Of a stretch of DNA of 64,000 nt, positions 8,069 to 17,443 are shown in pieces. This DNA is from JBGPEQ01 sp050180895. Its GTDB lineage: Bacteria; Pseudomonadota; Alphaproteobacteria; Dongiales; Dongiaceae. The position numbers were made by a program, and so were the translations under genes. Every line of letters starts with the position of its first letter. The first letter of the stretch is position 1. The notes under the pieces were generated by a model. That model saw only the letters and a program-made list of their open reading frames with translations, was not told the origin of the DNA and made no database searches. The stretch spans positions 310,001 through 374,000 of the forward strand of contig JBFXDS010000003.1 in NCBI GenBank assembly GCA_050180895.1, in the 5' to 3' direction.

Positions 8069-8255
8069 GGCGGGATCATAGGGGCGGGGACGGGCGGCGC
8101 GCCAAGGGGCATCGAGGCCCAGGGACGCCGCGGCCGAGGGCGTTAAGGATTGGGCAAGAAATTCGTCAAGGAGTGTAAATCAGGTCGGTCGTAGTCTCAT
8201 CGTCGACCGCCGGACGCAGAGGCGACCGGCGGCAACGAGGAGCATCGGGTGCCGC

Positions 8256-8468
8256 ATGGGCATGATCCTGCCGTTTCCCTCGCTCGAGGAGCGCCGCCGC
8301 CACAGCGGCGCGGCCGACCTCGACCGCGCCCGCCGCGATTGGACCATCCTCAGCGGCTATGATCGCGACGCCGCGGCCGCCGCCATGACGGAATTCTATC
8401 GCCTGTGGTTCGCGGCCGCCGAACGGCAGGGCTATTTCGACGAGCGCAAGCCCAGCGACAGCGAATAA
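8256..8468 (+). CDS. Small hypothetical protein, 70 residues
   Basis: Soluble, charged small protein: MGMILPFPSLEERRRH, then DRARRDWTILSGYDRDAAAAAMTEFYRLWFAAAERQGYFDE. Mostly helical, no signal peptide. GAGGAGCAT precedes the ATG. It is divergent from the 7664-8068 gene. I do not recognise a family. The strong start region and coding-like third-position GC support it as real. Confidence 0.5.
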   Translation: MGMILPFPSLEERRRHSGAADLDRARRDWTILSGYDRDAAAAAMTEFYRLWFAAAERQGYFDERKPSDSE

Positions 8469-8901
8469 CGCGCCGCACACCTGCCGCGCAAAATCGCCAA
8501 GCCTGTGACCGCGGTCACGTCGGCGGCGCCGGTGGTGAGCTATGGTCCCTGACGTCGGCGTGCGCACGCGCCGTCCGACATTCCAGACGCTGCCGAGACG
8601 GGCGTGCTGGCGGTTCCCCTCCCGGACCGCCGGCACGCCCACCGCATCCTCCGATCTGCTCGGCGGCTCGCCCAAATTTTATGCGCGCTGCACAATTCCA
8701 GGCAACGACGTTGCGCCGTGAAAGATTTTATCCACAGGACACGATACAAAAAATTCATTTTATTTCAAAAATTTATATCTCTACCCTCGCGACTATTCCC
8801 TAACTGGCACGAGGTTTGCGCTATATCGTTGCAGTGCAGCAATATCGTGGTTCTGCGACCGCGATGCCGCCGATCCTCCCAAGGGAAAGGAGCGCCTCGA
8901 T
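8469..8901. other. 433-base intergenic region with AT-rich stretch and sigma54 promoter
   Basis: No gene seen. 8690-8800 is markedly AT-rich for this genome, with A/T runs at 8746-8780 that could bend or bind IHF. A palindrome GCAACG-A-CGTTGC lies at 8702-8714, about 100 bases upstream of the sigma54-type promoter, where an enhancer-binding protein would sit. Confidence 0.5.
8805..8819 (+). promoter_or_regulatory. Sigma54 (RpoN) type promoter
   Basis: TGGCAC (8805-8810), five bases, TTGC (8816-8819). With flanks it reads CTGGCACGAGGTTTGC, matching YTGGCACGRNNNTTGC at every defined position. Transcription would start near 8831, 70 bases before the 79-residue ORF, which has its own AAAGGAG site. 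Confidence 0.7.
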
Positions 8902-9141
8902 ATGCTCAAGATGCTGATCCTCGTCTGCGCCCTCGGCGTCTCGCCCGCGGACTGCCGCCCGCACTCGGCGCTCGACGTCGTCAGCGGACCCGATGTGGCC
9001 AATCCCGTGATGTGCGGCCTCCATGGCCAGGCCTATGTGGCCGACACCGCCCTGGCCATCCGGCGGCACGACGATGAATATCTGAAGATCATCTGCGTCA
9101 GGCCGGGCGCGCAGGCGGCATTGGCGGGCGGGGGCCACTGA
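8902..9141 (+). CDS. Small Cys-containing exported-type hypothetical protein
   Basis: 79 residues: short hydrophobic start MLKMLILVCALGVSPADC, then a polar body with four cysteines in total (residues 9, 18, 38, 65). No known domain recognised. GGGAAAGGAG precedes the ATG. It is the only gene behind the sigma54-type promoter at 8805, 53 bases before the patatin gene, with which it may be co-transcribed. The hydrophobic start could be a signal peptide or a membrane anchor. Confidence 0.6.
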   Translation: MLKMLILVCALGVSPADCRPHSALDVVSGPDVANPVMCGLHGQAYVADTALAIRRHDDEYLKIICVRPGAQAALAGGGH

Positions 9142-9194
9142 CTCGGCATCGATCGCCGCCTGCGGGCGACCGGAGGGATAGAGGCGAGGCGGCG

Positions 9195-10238
9195 GTGCCG
9201 TTCACCCGATCGCTCCTGTCCTACAGACGCAACGGCCGCGGCAACGCCTTGAATCTGGGGTTGCAGGGCGGCGGGGCGCATGGCGCCTTCACCTGGGGCG
9301 TGCTCGACGCGCTCCTGGCCGAGGACGGCCTCCGCTTCGACGGCGTCAGCGGCGCCAGCGCCGGCGCGATCAACGCCGTGGCGCTCGCCGCCGGCCTGCT
9401 GGAGGACGGCGCGGCGGGCGGGCGCGCCAAACTGGCCGAGGTCTGGCAGGCGATCGCCGCGACGGTTCCCATCCCGCTGCTGCCGATTCCGGGCCTCCCC
9501 GTGCCCGGCCTCGCCGACGAGACCGTGCTCGGCCTGGTGACCCGGCTGGTCTCGCCCTATCAGTTCAATCCGTTCGATTTCGATCCGCTGCGCGATGTCC
9601 TGATGCGGACGATCGACTTCGCCGCCCTGCAGCGCCGGCCTCCCGTGCATCTCCACATCTCCGCCACCGACATCGCCGACGGCAGGCCGCGGGTCTTCAC
9701 CGGGTCGGAGATCACCTGCGACGTCGTGCTGGCCTCGAGCACCCTGCCGCAGCTGCGCCAGGCCATCCGCATCGGGCAGCGGCACTATTGGGACGGCGGC
9801 TATTCCGCCAATCCGCCGCTCCTGCCGCTGCTGTTCGAGCGCGATGCCGCCGACACCCTCATCATCCTGCTCGACACGGCGGAAGACGCGGACGTGCCGA
9901 CGAGCACGGGCGCCATCGCGCTTCGCATCGGCCGGCTCGCCTTTCACGCGCCGCTGCGCCGCGAGATCGAGTTCATCGAGCGATGGCGCGAGCTGGCCCG
10001 CCGCCGCGTCATGCTCGGCAGCCGCCGGCTGAGGCGCCTGCGGCAGCACCGCTTCCATCTGATCGAGGCGGGCGAGGCGACGGCTGCGCTCGAGCCCGTC
10101 AGCAAGCTGGTCCCGGACCGGCGGCTCCTGGAGCGGCTGCGCGATGCCGGCCGCGCCGCCGGGCGCGCCTGGCTCGACCGCCACGCCGAGGCGTTCGGCG
10201 TGCGGTCGACCGTCGATCTGGCGGCGCGGTTCCTCTGA
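9195..10238 (+). CDS. Patatin-like phospholipase
   Basis: 347 residues. Serine lipid acyl hydrolase of the patatin fold. The oxyanion loop GGGAHG is at 25-30, the nucleophile Ser55 sits in GASAG, and the catalytic Asp200 in DGG (YWDGGYSANPP). The start is a GTG at 9195. The C-terminal third is charged and helical. It lies convergent to gap with only 8 bases between stops, and in the place where pgk would be expected. Substrate unknown; relatives act on membrane phospholipids. Confidence 0.88.
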   Translation: MPFTRSLLSYRRNGRGNALNLGLQGGGAHGAFTWGVLDALLAEDGLRFDGVSGASAGAINAVALAAGLLEDGAAGGRAKLAEVWQAIAATVPIPLLPIPGLPVPGLADETVLGLVTRLVSPYQFNPFDFDPLRDVLMRTIDFAALQRRPPVHLHISATDIADGRPRVFTGSEITCDVVLASSTLPQLRQAIRIGQRHYWDGGYSANPPLLPLLFERDAADTLIILLDTAEDADVPTSTGAIALRIGRLAFHAPLRREIEFIERWRELARRRVMLGSRRLRRLRQHRFHLIEAGEATAALEPVSKLVPDRRLLERLRDAGRAAGRAWLDRHAEAFGVRSTVDLAARFL

Positions 10239-10246
10239 CCTCCGGA

Positions 10247-11263
10247 TCAGCCGAGCTTGCCGATCGCCACCGCCGTATCGACCATGCGGTTGGAGAAGCC
10301 CCACTCGTTGTCGTACCAGGACAGCACGCGCACCAGCCTGCCCTCGATCACCTGCGTCTGCTTGAGGTCGAAGGTGGAGCTGGCGGGATTGTGGTTGAAG
10401 TCGGAGGAGACCAGCGGCTGGTCGTTGACCGCGAGGATGCCCTTGAGCGGGCTGTTGCCGCCTGTCGCCGCCTCGACCACGGCCTTGTTCACCTCCTCGA
10501 CGGAGGTCGGCCGCTTCGGCACGAACTTGAAGTCGATCATGGAGACGTTGGGCGTCGGCACGCGGATGGAGGTGCCGTCGAGCTTACCCTTCAGGTCCGG
10601 CAGCACCTCGCCCACGGCCTTGGCGGCGCCCGTGGTGGTCGGAATCATGGAGAGCGCGGCGGCGCGGGCGCGGTAGAGGTCCTTGTGCAGGGTGTCCAGC
10701 ACCGGCTGGTCGCCGGTGTAGCTGTGGATAGTCGTCATGAAGCCCTGCTCGATGCCGATCGCCTTGTGCAGCACCGCCGCCACCGGCACCAGGCAGTTGG
10801 TCGTGCAGGAGGCGTTGGAGACAACGGTGTGCCCCTTCTCCAGCTTGCCGTGGTTGACGCCATAGACGACCGTCAGGTCGGCGCCGGTCGCCGGCGCCGA
10901 GACCAGCACGCGCTTGGCGCCCGCGGTCAGATGCTTGGCGGCGTCGTCGCGCTTGGTGAAGAGGCCCGTGCATTCGAGCGCCACGTCGATGCCGAGCTCC
11001 TTCCAGGGCAGCTTGGCCGGATCGCGCTCGGCGGTTACCCGCATCCAGCCGCGGCCGGCATCGATGGCGCCCTCCTTGGTCTTCACCTCGCGGTTGAGCG
11101 GCCCGTGCACCGTGTCGTAGCGGAGGAGATGCGCGTTGGTCTCGACCGGCCCGAGATCGTTGAGCGCGACCACCTCGATATCGCGGCGGTCGCTCTCGAT
11201 GATCGCGCGCAGCACGAGGCGCCCGATGCGTCCGAAGCCGTTGATGGCGACACGTACAGCCAT
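10247..11263 (-). CDS. gap: Glyceraldehyde-3-phosphate dehydrogenase, type I
   Basis: 338 residues. Oxidises glyceraldehyde-3-phosphate with NAD(P) in glycolysis or the reverse. NAD-binding INGFGRIGR at residues 8-16, catalytic Cys in SNASCTTNC at about residue 155, and WYDNEWGFSNRM near the C terminus. It follows tkt by 74 bases occupied almost entirely by a hairpin repeat. No pgk follows. Confidence 0.97.
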   Translation of the reverse strand: MAVRVAINGFGRIGRLVLRAIIESDRRDIEVVALNDLGPVETNAHLLRYDTVHGPLNREVKTKEGAIDAGRGWMRVTAERDPAKLPWKELGIDVALECTGLFTKRDDAAKHLTAGAKRVLVSAPATGADLTVVYGVNHGKLEKGHTVVSNASCTTNCLVPVAAVLHKAIGIEQGFMTTIHSYTGDQPVLDTLHKDLYRARAAALSMIPTTTGAAKAVGEVLPDLKGKLDGTSIRVPTPNVSMIDFKFVPKRPTSVEEVNKAVVEAATGGNSPLKGILAVNDQPLVSSDFNHNPASSTFDLKQTQVIEGRLVRVLSWYDNEWGFSNRMVDTAVAIGKLG

Positions 11264-11277
11264 GATGTCTCTCCCGG

Positions 11278-11337
11278 TGTAGGGGCGACCGGCGGGCCGC
11301 CCGCAGTCGGATCAAACGGGCGACCGGCGGGCCGCCC

Positions 11338-11342
<5 letters not shown>
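11278..11342. repeat. Hairpin repeat, family B copy 1
   Basis: Two arms, GTAGGGGCGACCGGCGGGCC at 11279 onward and its reverse complement ending at 11341, separated by about 15 bases. The tkt stop codon TAG lies inside the right arm. Similar GTAGGGGCGA elements recur at 46292, 53980 and 55846. Confidence 0.85.
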
Positions 11343-13341
<1,999 letters not shown>

Positions 13342-13411
13342 GCGGCTCGATCCGATCTGTCGAAGAAGGCCGGGCAGAATTCGCCGCGCAAATTGCCGGC
13401 CGAGCCGGGAA

Positions 13412-13481
13412 TCGTCAACCGAGCAGTCGCGCGGCAGATATGCGTCACTCGGTTGACGGAACGCCGCGCGCAAGCCTATGC
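13412..13481. promoter_or_regulatory. Divergent promoter region between tkt and the DUF4164 gene
   Basis: CGTCAACCGAG (13412-13422) and CTCGGTTGACG (13447-13457) form a perfect 11-bp inverted repeat 24 bases apart. Each arm contains a TTGACG that would serve as -35 box for its own direction. For the plus strand TATGCT follows at 13476-13481 after 18 bases. For the minus strand CAATTT lies at the right distance toward tkt. Confidence 0.5.
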
Positions 13482-13538
13482 TCGCAAGAATTGAGGAAAC
13501 GCCGTGAAAACTTTGCCTAAGAGCCTGAAAAAGCGGCA

Positions 13539-13763
13539 ATGTCGCGGATGATGAGCGCCTTGGAACAACTCGATGCCGCGATCGGCCGCCTGGAGGCGGC
13601 GGTCGACAAGCGCCTGGGCAAGGACCGGGTGGAGCGGGACCGCCTCAACGAGGAGCTGAAGAGCCTGCGGCAAACGCATGTAACGCTGCAGAGCGAGGCG
13701 CGCACCGTGTCGTCGCGCCTGGACGCCGCGATCGGGCGCCTGCGCTCGGTTCTCGAAGGTTAA
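13539..13763 (+). CDS. DUF4164 family coiled-coil protein
   Basis: 74 residues, almost entirely helical heptads: LEQLDAAIGRLEAAVDKRL, then RDRLNEELKSLRQTHVTLQSE. Matches the small DUF4164 proteins found directly upstream of zapA in alphaproteobacteria. ATGs at 13539, 13548 and 13551 are all possible starts; none has a strong ribosome site. It precedes zapA by 16 bases, so it may take part in division-ring assembly, but that is only context. Confidence 0.75.
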   Translation: MSRMMSALEQLDAAIGRLEAAVDKRLGKDRVERDRLNEELKSLRQTHVTLQSEARTVSSRLDAAIGRLRSVLEG

Positions 13764-13779
13764 CGTCGGGGCACGCGCC

Positions 13780-14109
13780 ATGGCCAACGTCGCCGTCACC
13801 GTCAACGGACGAACCTACGACCTGACCTGCAACGACGGCCAGGAACCGCATCTGCGCGCGCTGGCCACCGAGATCGGCGGCCGGGTCGAAGATCTGGTCA
13901 AGACCATCGGCCAGGCCGGCGAGGCCCGCCTGCTCCTGATGGTCGGCCTGCTGCTCGCCGACGAGCTGGCCGACGCCAATGCCGAGATCGACCGCCTGCA
14001 ACAGGAGCAGGGGCGCGCGCCGGCGGTCGACGAAGAGGGCCTCGCGACGTCCCTCGAGCGGCTGGCGAAGCAGATCCACGATATTGCGGCGCGGGTCGAA
14101 GCAGCCTAA
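13780..14109 (+). CDS. zapA: Cell division protein ZapA
   Basis: 109 residues. N-terminal globular domain (VAVTVNGRTYDLTCNDGQEPHLRAL) and C-terminal coiled coil (LADELADANAEIDRLQQEQ). Binds FtsZ filaments and stabilises the Z ring. Gene order DUF4164, zapA, 6S RNA, fau is typical for alphaproteobacteria and supports the call. Confidence 0.9.
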   Translation: MANVAVTVNGRTYDLTCNDGQEPHLRALATEIGGRVEDLVKTIGQAGEARLLLMVGLLLADELADANAEIDRLQQEQGRAPAVDEEGLATSLERLAKQIHDIAARVEAA

Positions 14110-14134
14110 GTATCTGGAACGGGCGGGTGCTGCG

Positions 14135-14300
14135 CGGTGCGACAGGACGACTCGTTCCCGGGGCCAACATCTACCTCTAGGGAGCTGTCCCTGCCGGGGC
14201 TCCGGCCTCGGTATCACGGCGCCCACCTGCGCAAGCAGGCCACGAGGAACCCATGCGTGCCATCGGCCGATGCGGCCCCGCCCGGCTCACCATATTGCGC
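14135..14300 (+). ncRNA. ssrS: 6S RNA (ssrS), approximate ends
   Basis: Non-coding segment in the zapA-fau interval, the standard place for 6S RNA. Opposed segments GTTCC (14154) and GGAAC (14246) and the hairpin CCTGCGCAAGCAGG near 14226 fit an extended hairpin with an open centre, the shape that sequesters sigma70 RNA polymerase. A strong terminator follows. Called on position and structure; ends are estimates. Confidence 0.6.
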
Positions 14301-14301
14301 C

Positions 14302-14330
14302 ACGCGGTCCTTCGGGGCCGCGTTTGCTTT
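14302..14330 (+). terminator. Rho-independent-type terminator after 6S RNA
   Basis: Stem ACGCGGTCC (14302-14310), loop TTCG, GGGCCGCGT (14315-14323), then TTGCTTT. Nine base pairs with a UUCG tetraloop. Confidence 0.75.
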
Positions 14331-14342
14331 GCGAAGGGTGAA

Positions 14343-14999
14343 TTGACTCAAGCTCTGATCGCCGATGCCGCCGAGACCGACGCCGCCAAACGGTCGCTTC
14401 GCAGCGCCGCGGCCGAGCGCCGCCGCGCGGCCGCGGCGCCGGAGGCCGGAGCGCGCGTGCGCGACAATTTTCTTGGCGCCGTCCGGACGCCCGCGGGCAT
14501 TCCCGTCTCCGCCTACTGGCCGCTGGAGGACGAGCTCGATCCGCGGCCGCTGTTCATGGAGCTGCACCGCCGCGGCCACCCGGTCGGCCTGCCGGTGATC
14601 CTCGGCAAGGGCCGGCCGCTGCTGTTCCGGCGCTGGCATCCGGAGGCGGCGCTGGTGCGCGGCGCCTTCCGCGTCATGACGCCGCCGGCCGACGCGCCGG
14701 AACTCGTTCCTACGCTGCTGCTGGTGCCGCTGCTCGCCTTCGATCGCGCCGGCTACCGCCTCGGCTATGGCGGCGGCTTCTACGATCGCACCATCGCCGG
14801 GCTGCGCGCGTCCGGCGACGTCCTGGCCGTCGGCGTCGCCCTTGCGGCGCAGGAAGTCGCGGCCGTCCCGCGCGACGACACCGACCAGCCGCTCGACTGG
14901 ATCGTGACGGAGCGGAAGGCGATACGCACAAGCCATCAGCAATCAGCAGATAGCAATCAGCCGCCCTCACGCGCTGACCTGCAGAATGCTGACGGCTGA
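14343..14999 (+). CDS. fau: 5-formyltetrahydrofolate cyclo-ligase
   Basis: 218 residues. ATP-dependent conversion of 5-formyl-THF to 5,10-methenyl-THF. N-terminal AAKRSLRSAAAERRRA, LVPLLAFDRAGYRLGYGGGFYDR (the phosphate and ATP loop) and VGVALAAQEV are present. The TTG at 14343 is taken as start; a longer frame from 14253 would run through 6S RNA and its terminator. The last ~20 codons come from an AATCAGC/GCTGACG-type repeat (14932-15006) rather than from family sequence, so the native C terminus was probably shorter. Confidence 0.88.
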   Translation: MTQALIADAAETDAAKRSLRSAAAERRRAAAAPEAGARVRDNFLGAVRTPAGIPVSAYWPLEDELDPRPLFMELHRRGHPVGLPVILGKGRPLLFRRWHPEAALVRGAFRVMTPPADAPELVPTLLLVPLLAFDRAGYRLGYGGGFYDRTIAGLRASGDVLAVGVALAAQEVAAVPRDDTDQPLDWIVTERKAIRTSHQQSADSNQPPSRADLQNADG

Positions 15000-15017
15000 C
15001 GGCTGAGAGCCAATCCT

Positions 15018-15836
15018 ATGCGCCTCCTCTTCTGCGGCGATATCGTCGGCCGCTCCGGCCGCGACGTGGTGGTCGAGCATGTGCCGCGCCTGCGGCGCGA
15101 GCTCGGGCTCGATTTCGTCGTCGTCAACGGCGAGAACGCCGCGGCCGGCTTCGGCATCACCGAGAAGATCAGCAACGAGTTCTACGCCGCCGGCGTCGAC
15201 GTCATCAGCACCGGCAACCATGTCTGGGACCAGCGCGAGACGGTCGGCTTCATCGACCGCCATCCGCGGCTGTTGCGGCCGATCAACTTTCCGGCCGGCA
15301 CGCCGGGCCGCGGCGCCGGCCTCTTCGCGGCCGCCAACGGGCGCAAGGTCTTCGTCGTCAACGTGATGGGCCGGCTGTTCATGGATGCGCTCGACGATCC
15401 GTTCGCCGCGGTCGAGCGCGAGCTGGCGCCGCAGCGCCTCGCCGGCACCGCCGACGCCATCATCGTCGACGTCCATGCCGAGGCGACGAGCGAGAAGATG
15501 GCCATGGGTCATGTCTGCGACGGCCGCGTCTCGCTGGTGGTCGGCTCGCACAGCCATGTGCCGACCGCCGACCACCAGATCCTGCCGAAGGGCACCGCCT
15601 ACCAGACCGACGCCGGCATGTGCGGCGACTATGATTCGGTCATCGGCATGGACAAGACGCTGCCGATCCAGCGCTTCACCCGCAAGCTGCCGACCGAGCG
15701 GCTGTCGGCGGCGATGGGGCCGGGCACGCTGTGCGCGGTCTTCGTCGAGACCAACGACAAGACCGGGCTCGCGCGCCGAGTGTCGCCGGTCCGCGTCGCC
15801 GGGCGGCTGGAGCCGGTGATGCCTTCGATCACGTAA
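15018..15836 (+). CDS. ymdB: YmdB family metallophosphoesterase (TIGR00282)
   Basis: 272 residues. Binuclear-metal phosphodiesterase; Bacillus YmdB cleaves cyclic nucleotides in vitro. Metal ligands appear in LFCGDIVGRSGRD, VVNGENAAAGFG, STGNHVWD, VDVHAEATSE, and GSHSHVPTAD. Gene order fau, ymdB is conserved in the group. In close relatives yebC usually follows; here an AIPR gene is inserted between. Confidence 0.93.
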   Translation: MRLLFCGDIVGRSGRDVVVEHVPRLRRELGLDFVVVNGENAAAGFGITEKISNEFYAAGVDVISTGNHVWDQRETVGFIDRHPRLLRPINFPAGTPGRGAGLFAAANGRKVFVVNVMGRLFMDALDDPFAAVERELAPQRLAGTADAIIVDVHAEATSEKMAMGHVCDGRVSLVVGSHSHVPTADHQILPKGTAYQTDAGMCGDYDSVIGMDKTLPIQRFTRKLPTERLSAAMGPGTLCAVFVETNDKTGLARRVSPVRVAGRLEPVMPSIT

Positions 15837-15950
15837 GGGAGCATCGAAATAAAGCCCGTCCCCGGGCGCAACGGCCTTTGATAAGTCGACCTAAGCTGGG
15901 CATCCCGATTGCAGCGTGGCGAACGGTCACGATAGTCAAGCAACGATGCC

Positions 15951-15979
15951 TTGACGCTGGTTGAGTTAGCCACTAGACA
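15951..15979 (+). promoter_or_regulatory. Likely promoter of the AIPR gene
   Basis: TTGACG (15951-15956), 17 bases, TAGACA (15974-15979). This is the best sigma70-like pair in the 237-base gap after ymdB and would give a leader of about 90 bases. Moderate match only. Confidence 0.35.
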
Positions 15980-16073
15980 TTGTTTGTCCTGCCATCGTGG
16001 CGGACACGTCTCGTAGGGTGTTCCCTCGGGACGATCAGGCTAAGGGCTGTGCCCCTTGCAATGGAGATGTGTC

Positions 16074-17237
16074 ATGCAGCTGACCAAGCTGACGTTCCCT
16101 GTCGTTTCCTTTCGTCACCTCGAAACTCCGTTTCAAAAGCAAGGTTATCGCGATTATTTCGCGATGATTGAGGTGGATGACCTGCCGGATCTTGCAGGGT
16201 GGCGCAAGATCAACGTGCGCGATCCCAAAATGACCGGCGCTGTCCCTGAGGCGATCAGGCAGAGCGTTCGAGAGAATCCCGAGCTGTTTGCATTCATGAA
16301 TCGGGGAATCGTCCTTTCGGTCGAATCTGTCCAATTCGACAATAAGACCAACAAGGTGACGCTGGCGCTACGGGACCCTGCTCTGCATGGGCTCCTGGAC
16401 GGCGGTCATACGTACAGCATTCTGCTAGAGGAGCGAGAGGCACTAGAATCCCCTCAGTACGTCCGACTTGAGATCCTCGAGGGTTTCAAGCCTGAGGAAA
16501 TTCCGAACCTCGTGGATGCGCGTAACACTTCGAATCAGGTTCGGGATCAGAGCCTGATGAACCTAAGCGGCGAGTTCGAGAAACTCAAGAAGGCCCTGGC
16601 AAAAGTTCCGTACGCAGATCTGATCGCGTACAAAGAATACGAGGTGCTGCCAGACGGGGAACCGAAGCCGATTGATGTCCGTGACATCATTGCAATCCTA
16701 ACGGCATTCGAGCGTGATCACTTTGACCAGAAGACCCATCCGATAAACGCATACCGGTCGAAAGCCGCATGTCTCCAGCACTTCAAGGAACACAGGCAAT
16801 CCTACGAGAAAATATATCCCCTCGCAGCGGATATTCTTGAGCTGTACGACCTGATCCAGCTTCACTTGCCCGATCTTTACAATAAGGTTCGCGGAGGAAA
16901 GTTCGGCCATCTCACTGGCGTGACGACTTATAAGGGAAAACGACGAGCCAAACTCCACTTCATTACCAAAGAGTCCAAGTATGGCGTGCCGGCCGGGTTT
17001 ACCTACCCAATTCTGGGCGGTTTTCGTGCGCTTCTTGAGGAGAAGGGCGGCCGCTATGTGTGGGGGAAGGAACTGGATCCGCGCCAGTTGATTGCAAATG
17101 GCCTCGGGGAGACGTTAGCGGACACGATTGGCAACTTCGCGTTGGATGCGAGGAATCCCTCGAAGACCGGCAAATCGCCGCTGGTCTGGCAGGCCTGCTA
17201 TCAGGCGGTACGTGTCGCGTATCTGACAGCAGAGTAA
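16074..17237 (+). CDS. AIPR-family protein (abortive infection phage resistance domain)
   Basis: 387 residues. Matches the AIPR pattern: NPELFAFMNRGIVL (about 66-79; usual form NPxxFWxxNNGIT), LLDGGHTY (about 108-115; usual NGGQT) and NLVDARNTSNQVRDQSL (about 149-165; usual ANNRQNPVxDxDL). The family is linked to abortive infection and restriction-type loci; its biochemical activity is unsettled. Base composition is near 53% GC by eye, far below both neighbours, so it was probably acquired. ATG 16074 with a GGAG site is preferred to a TTG at 16056. No partner gene accompanies it, and it is shorter than many AIPR proteins. Confidence 0.8.
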   Translation: MQLTKLTFPVVSFRHLETPFQKQGYRDYFAMIEVDDLPDLAGWRKINVRDPKMTGAVPEAIRQSVRENPELFAFMNRGIVLSVESVQFDNKTNKVTLALRDPALHGLLDGGHTYSILLEEREALESPQYVRLEILEGFKPEEIPNLVDARNTSNQVRDQSLMNLSGEFEKLKKALAKVPYADLIAYKEYEVLPDGEPKPIDVRDIIAILTAFERDHFDQKTHPINAYRSKAACLQHFKEHRQSYEKIYPLAADILELYDLIQLHLPDLYNKVRGGKFGHLTGVTTYKGKRRAKLHFITKESKYGVPAGFTYPILGGFRALLEEKGGRYVWGKELDPRQLIANGLGETLADTIGNFALDARNPSKTGKSPLVWQACYQAVRVAYLTAE

Positions 17238-17249
17238 TTCTGCGATGCA

Positions 17250-17281
17250 TCCGCCGGGAGGTTGGTCGACCTCCTGGCGGA
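17250..17281 (+). terminator. Strong hairpin after the AIPR gene
   Basis: TCCGCCGGGAGGT (17250-17262), six-base loop, ACCTCCTGGCGGA (17269-17281): 13 positions with one mismatch. No T run follows directly, so termination is likely but not certain. Confidence 0.5.
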
Positions 17282-17443
17282 CACCGTTGTCAAACCTAGT
17301 TTCCGATCAAAAAACTCTTTTTGCCTGTGCCGCAATCTTGCCACATTGGCCCACTAGCTGAGGCGCGCCGGATTCCGCGCCCCCAGCAAATGTGGTAGAA
17401 GCTGCAACCTTGATTCGCAGGGCTTAGAGCCGATTCGCAAAAA

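Noticed and set aside
17330..17420. Possible tRNA-like or tRNA-remnant sequence before yebC (CCACATT ... AATGTGG pairing)
   Set aside because: No anticodon arm, T-loop or acceptor of proper length can be drawn; at most a weak long-range stem.
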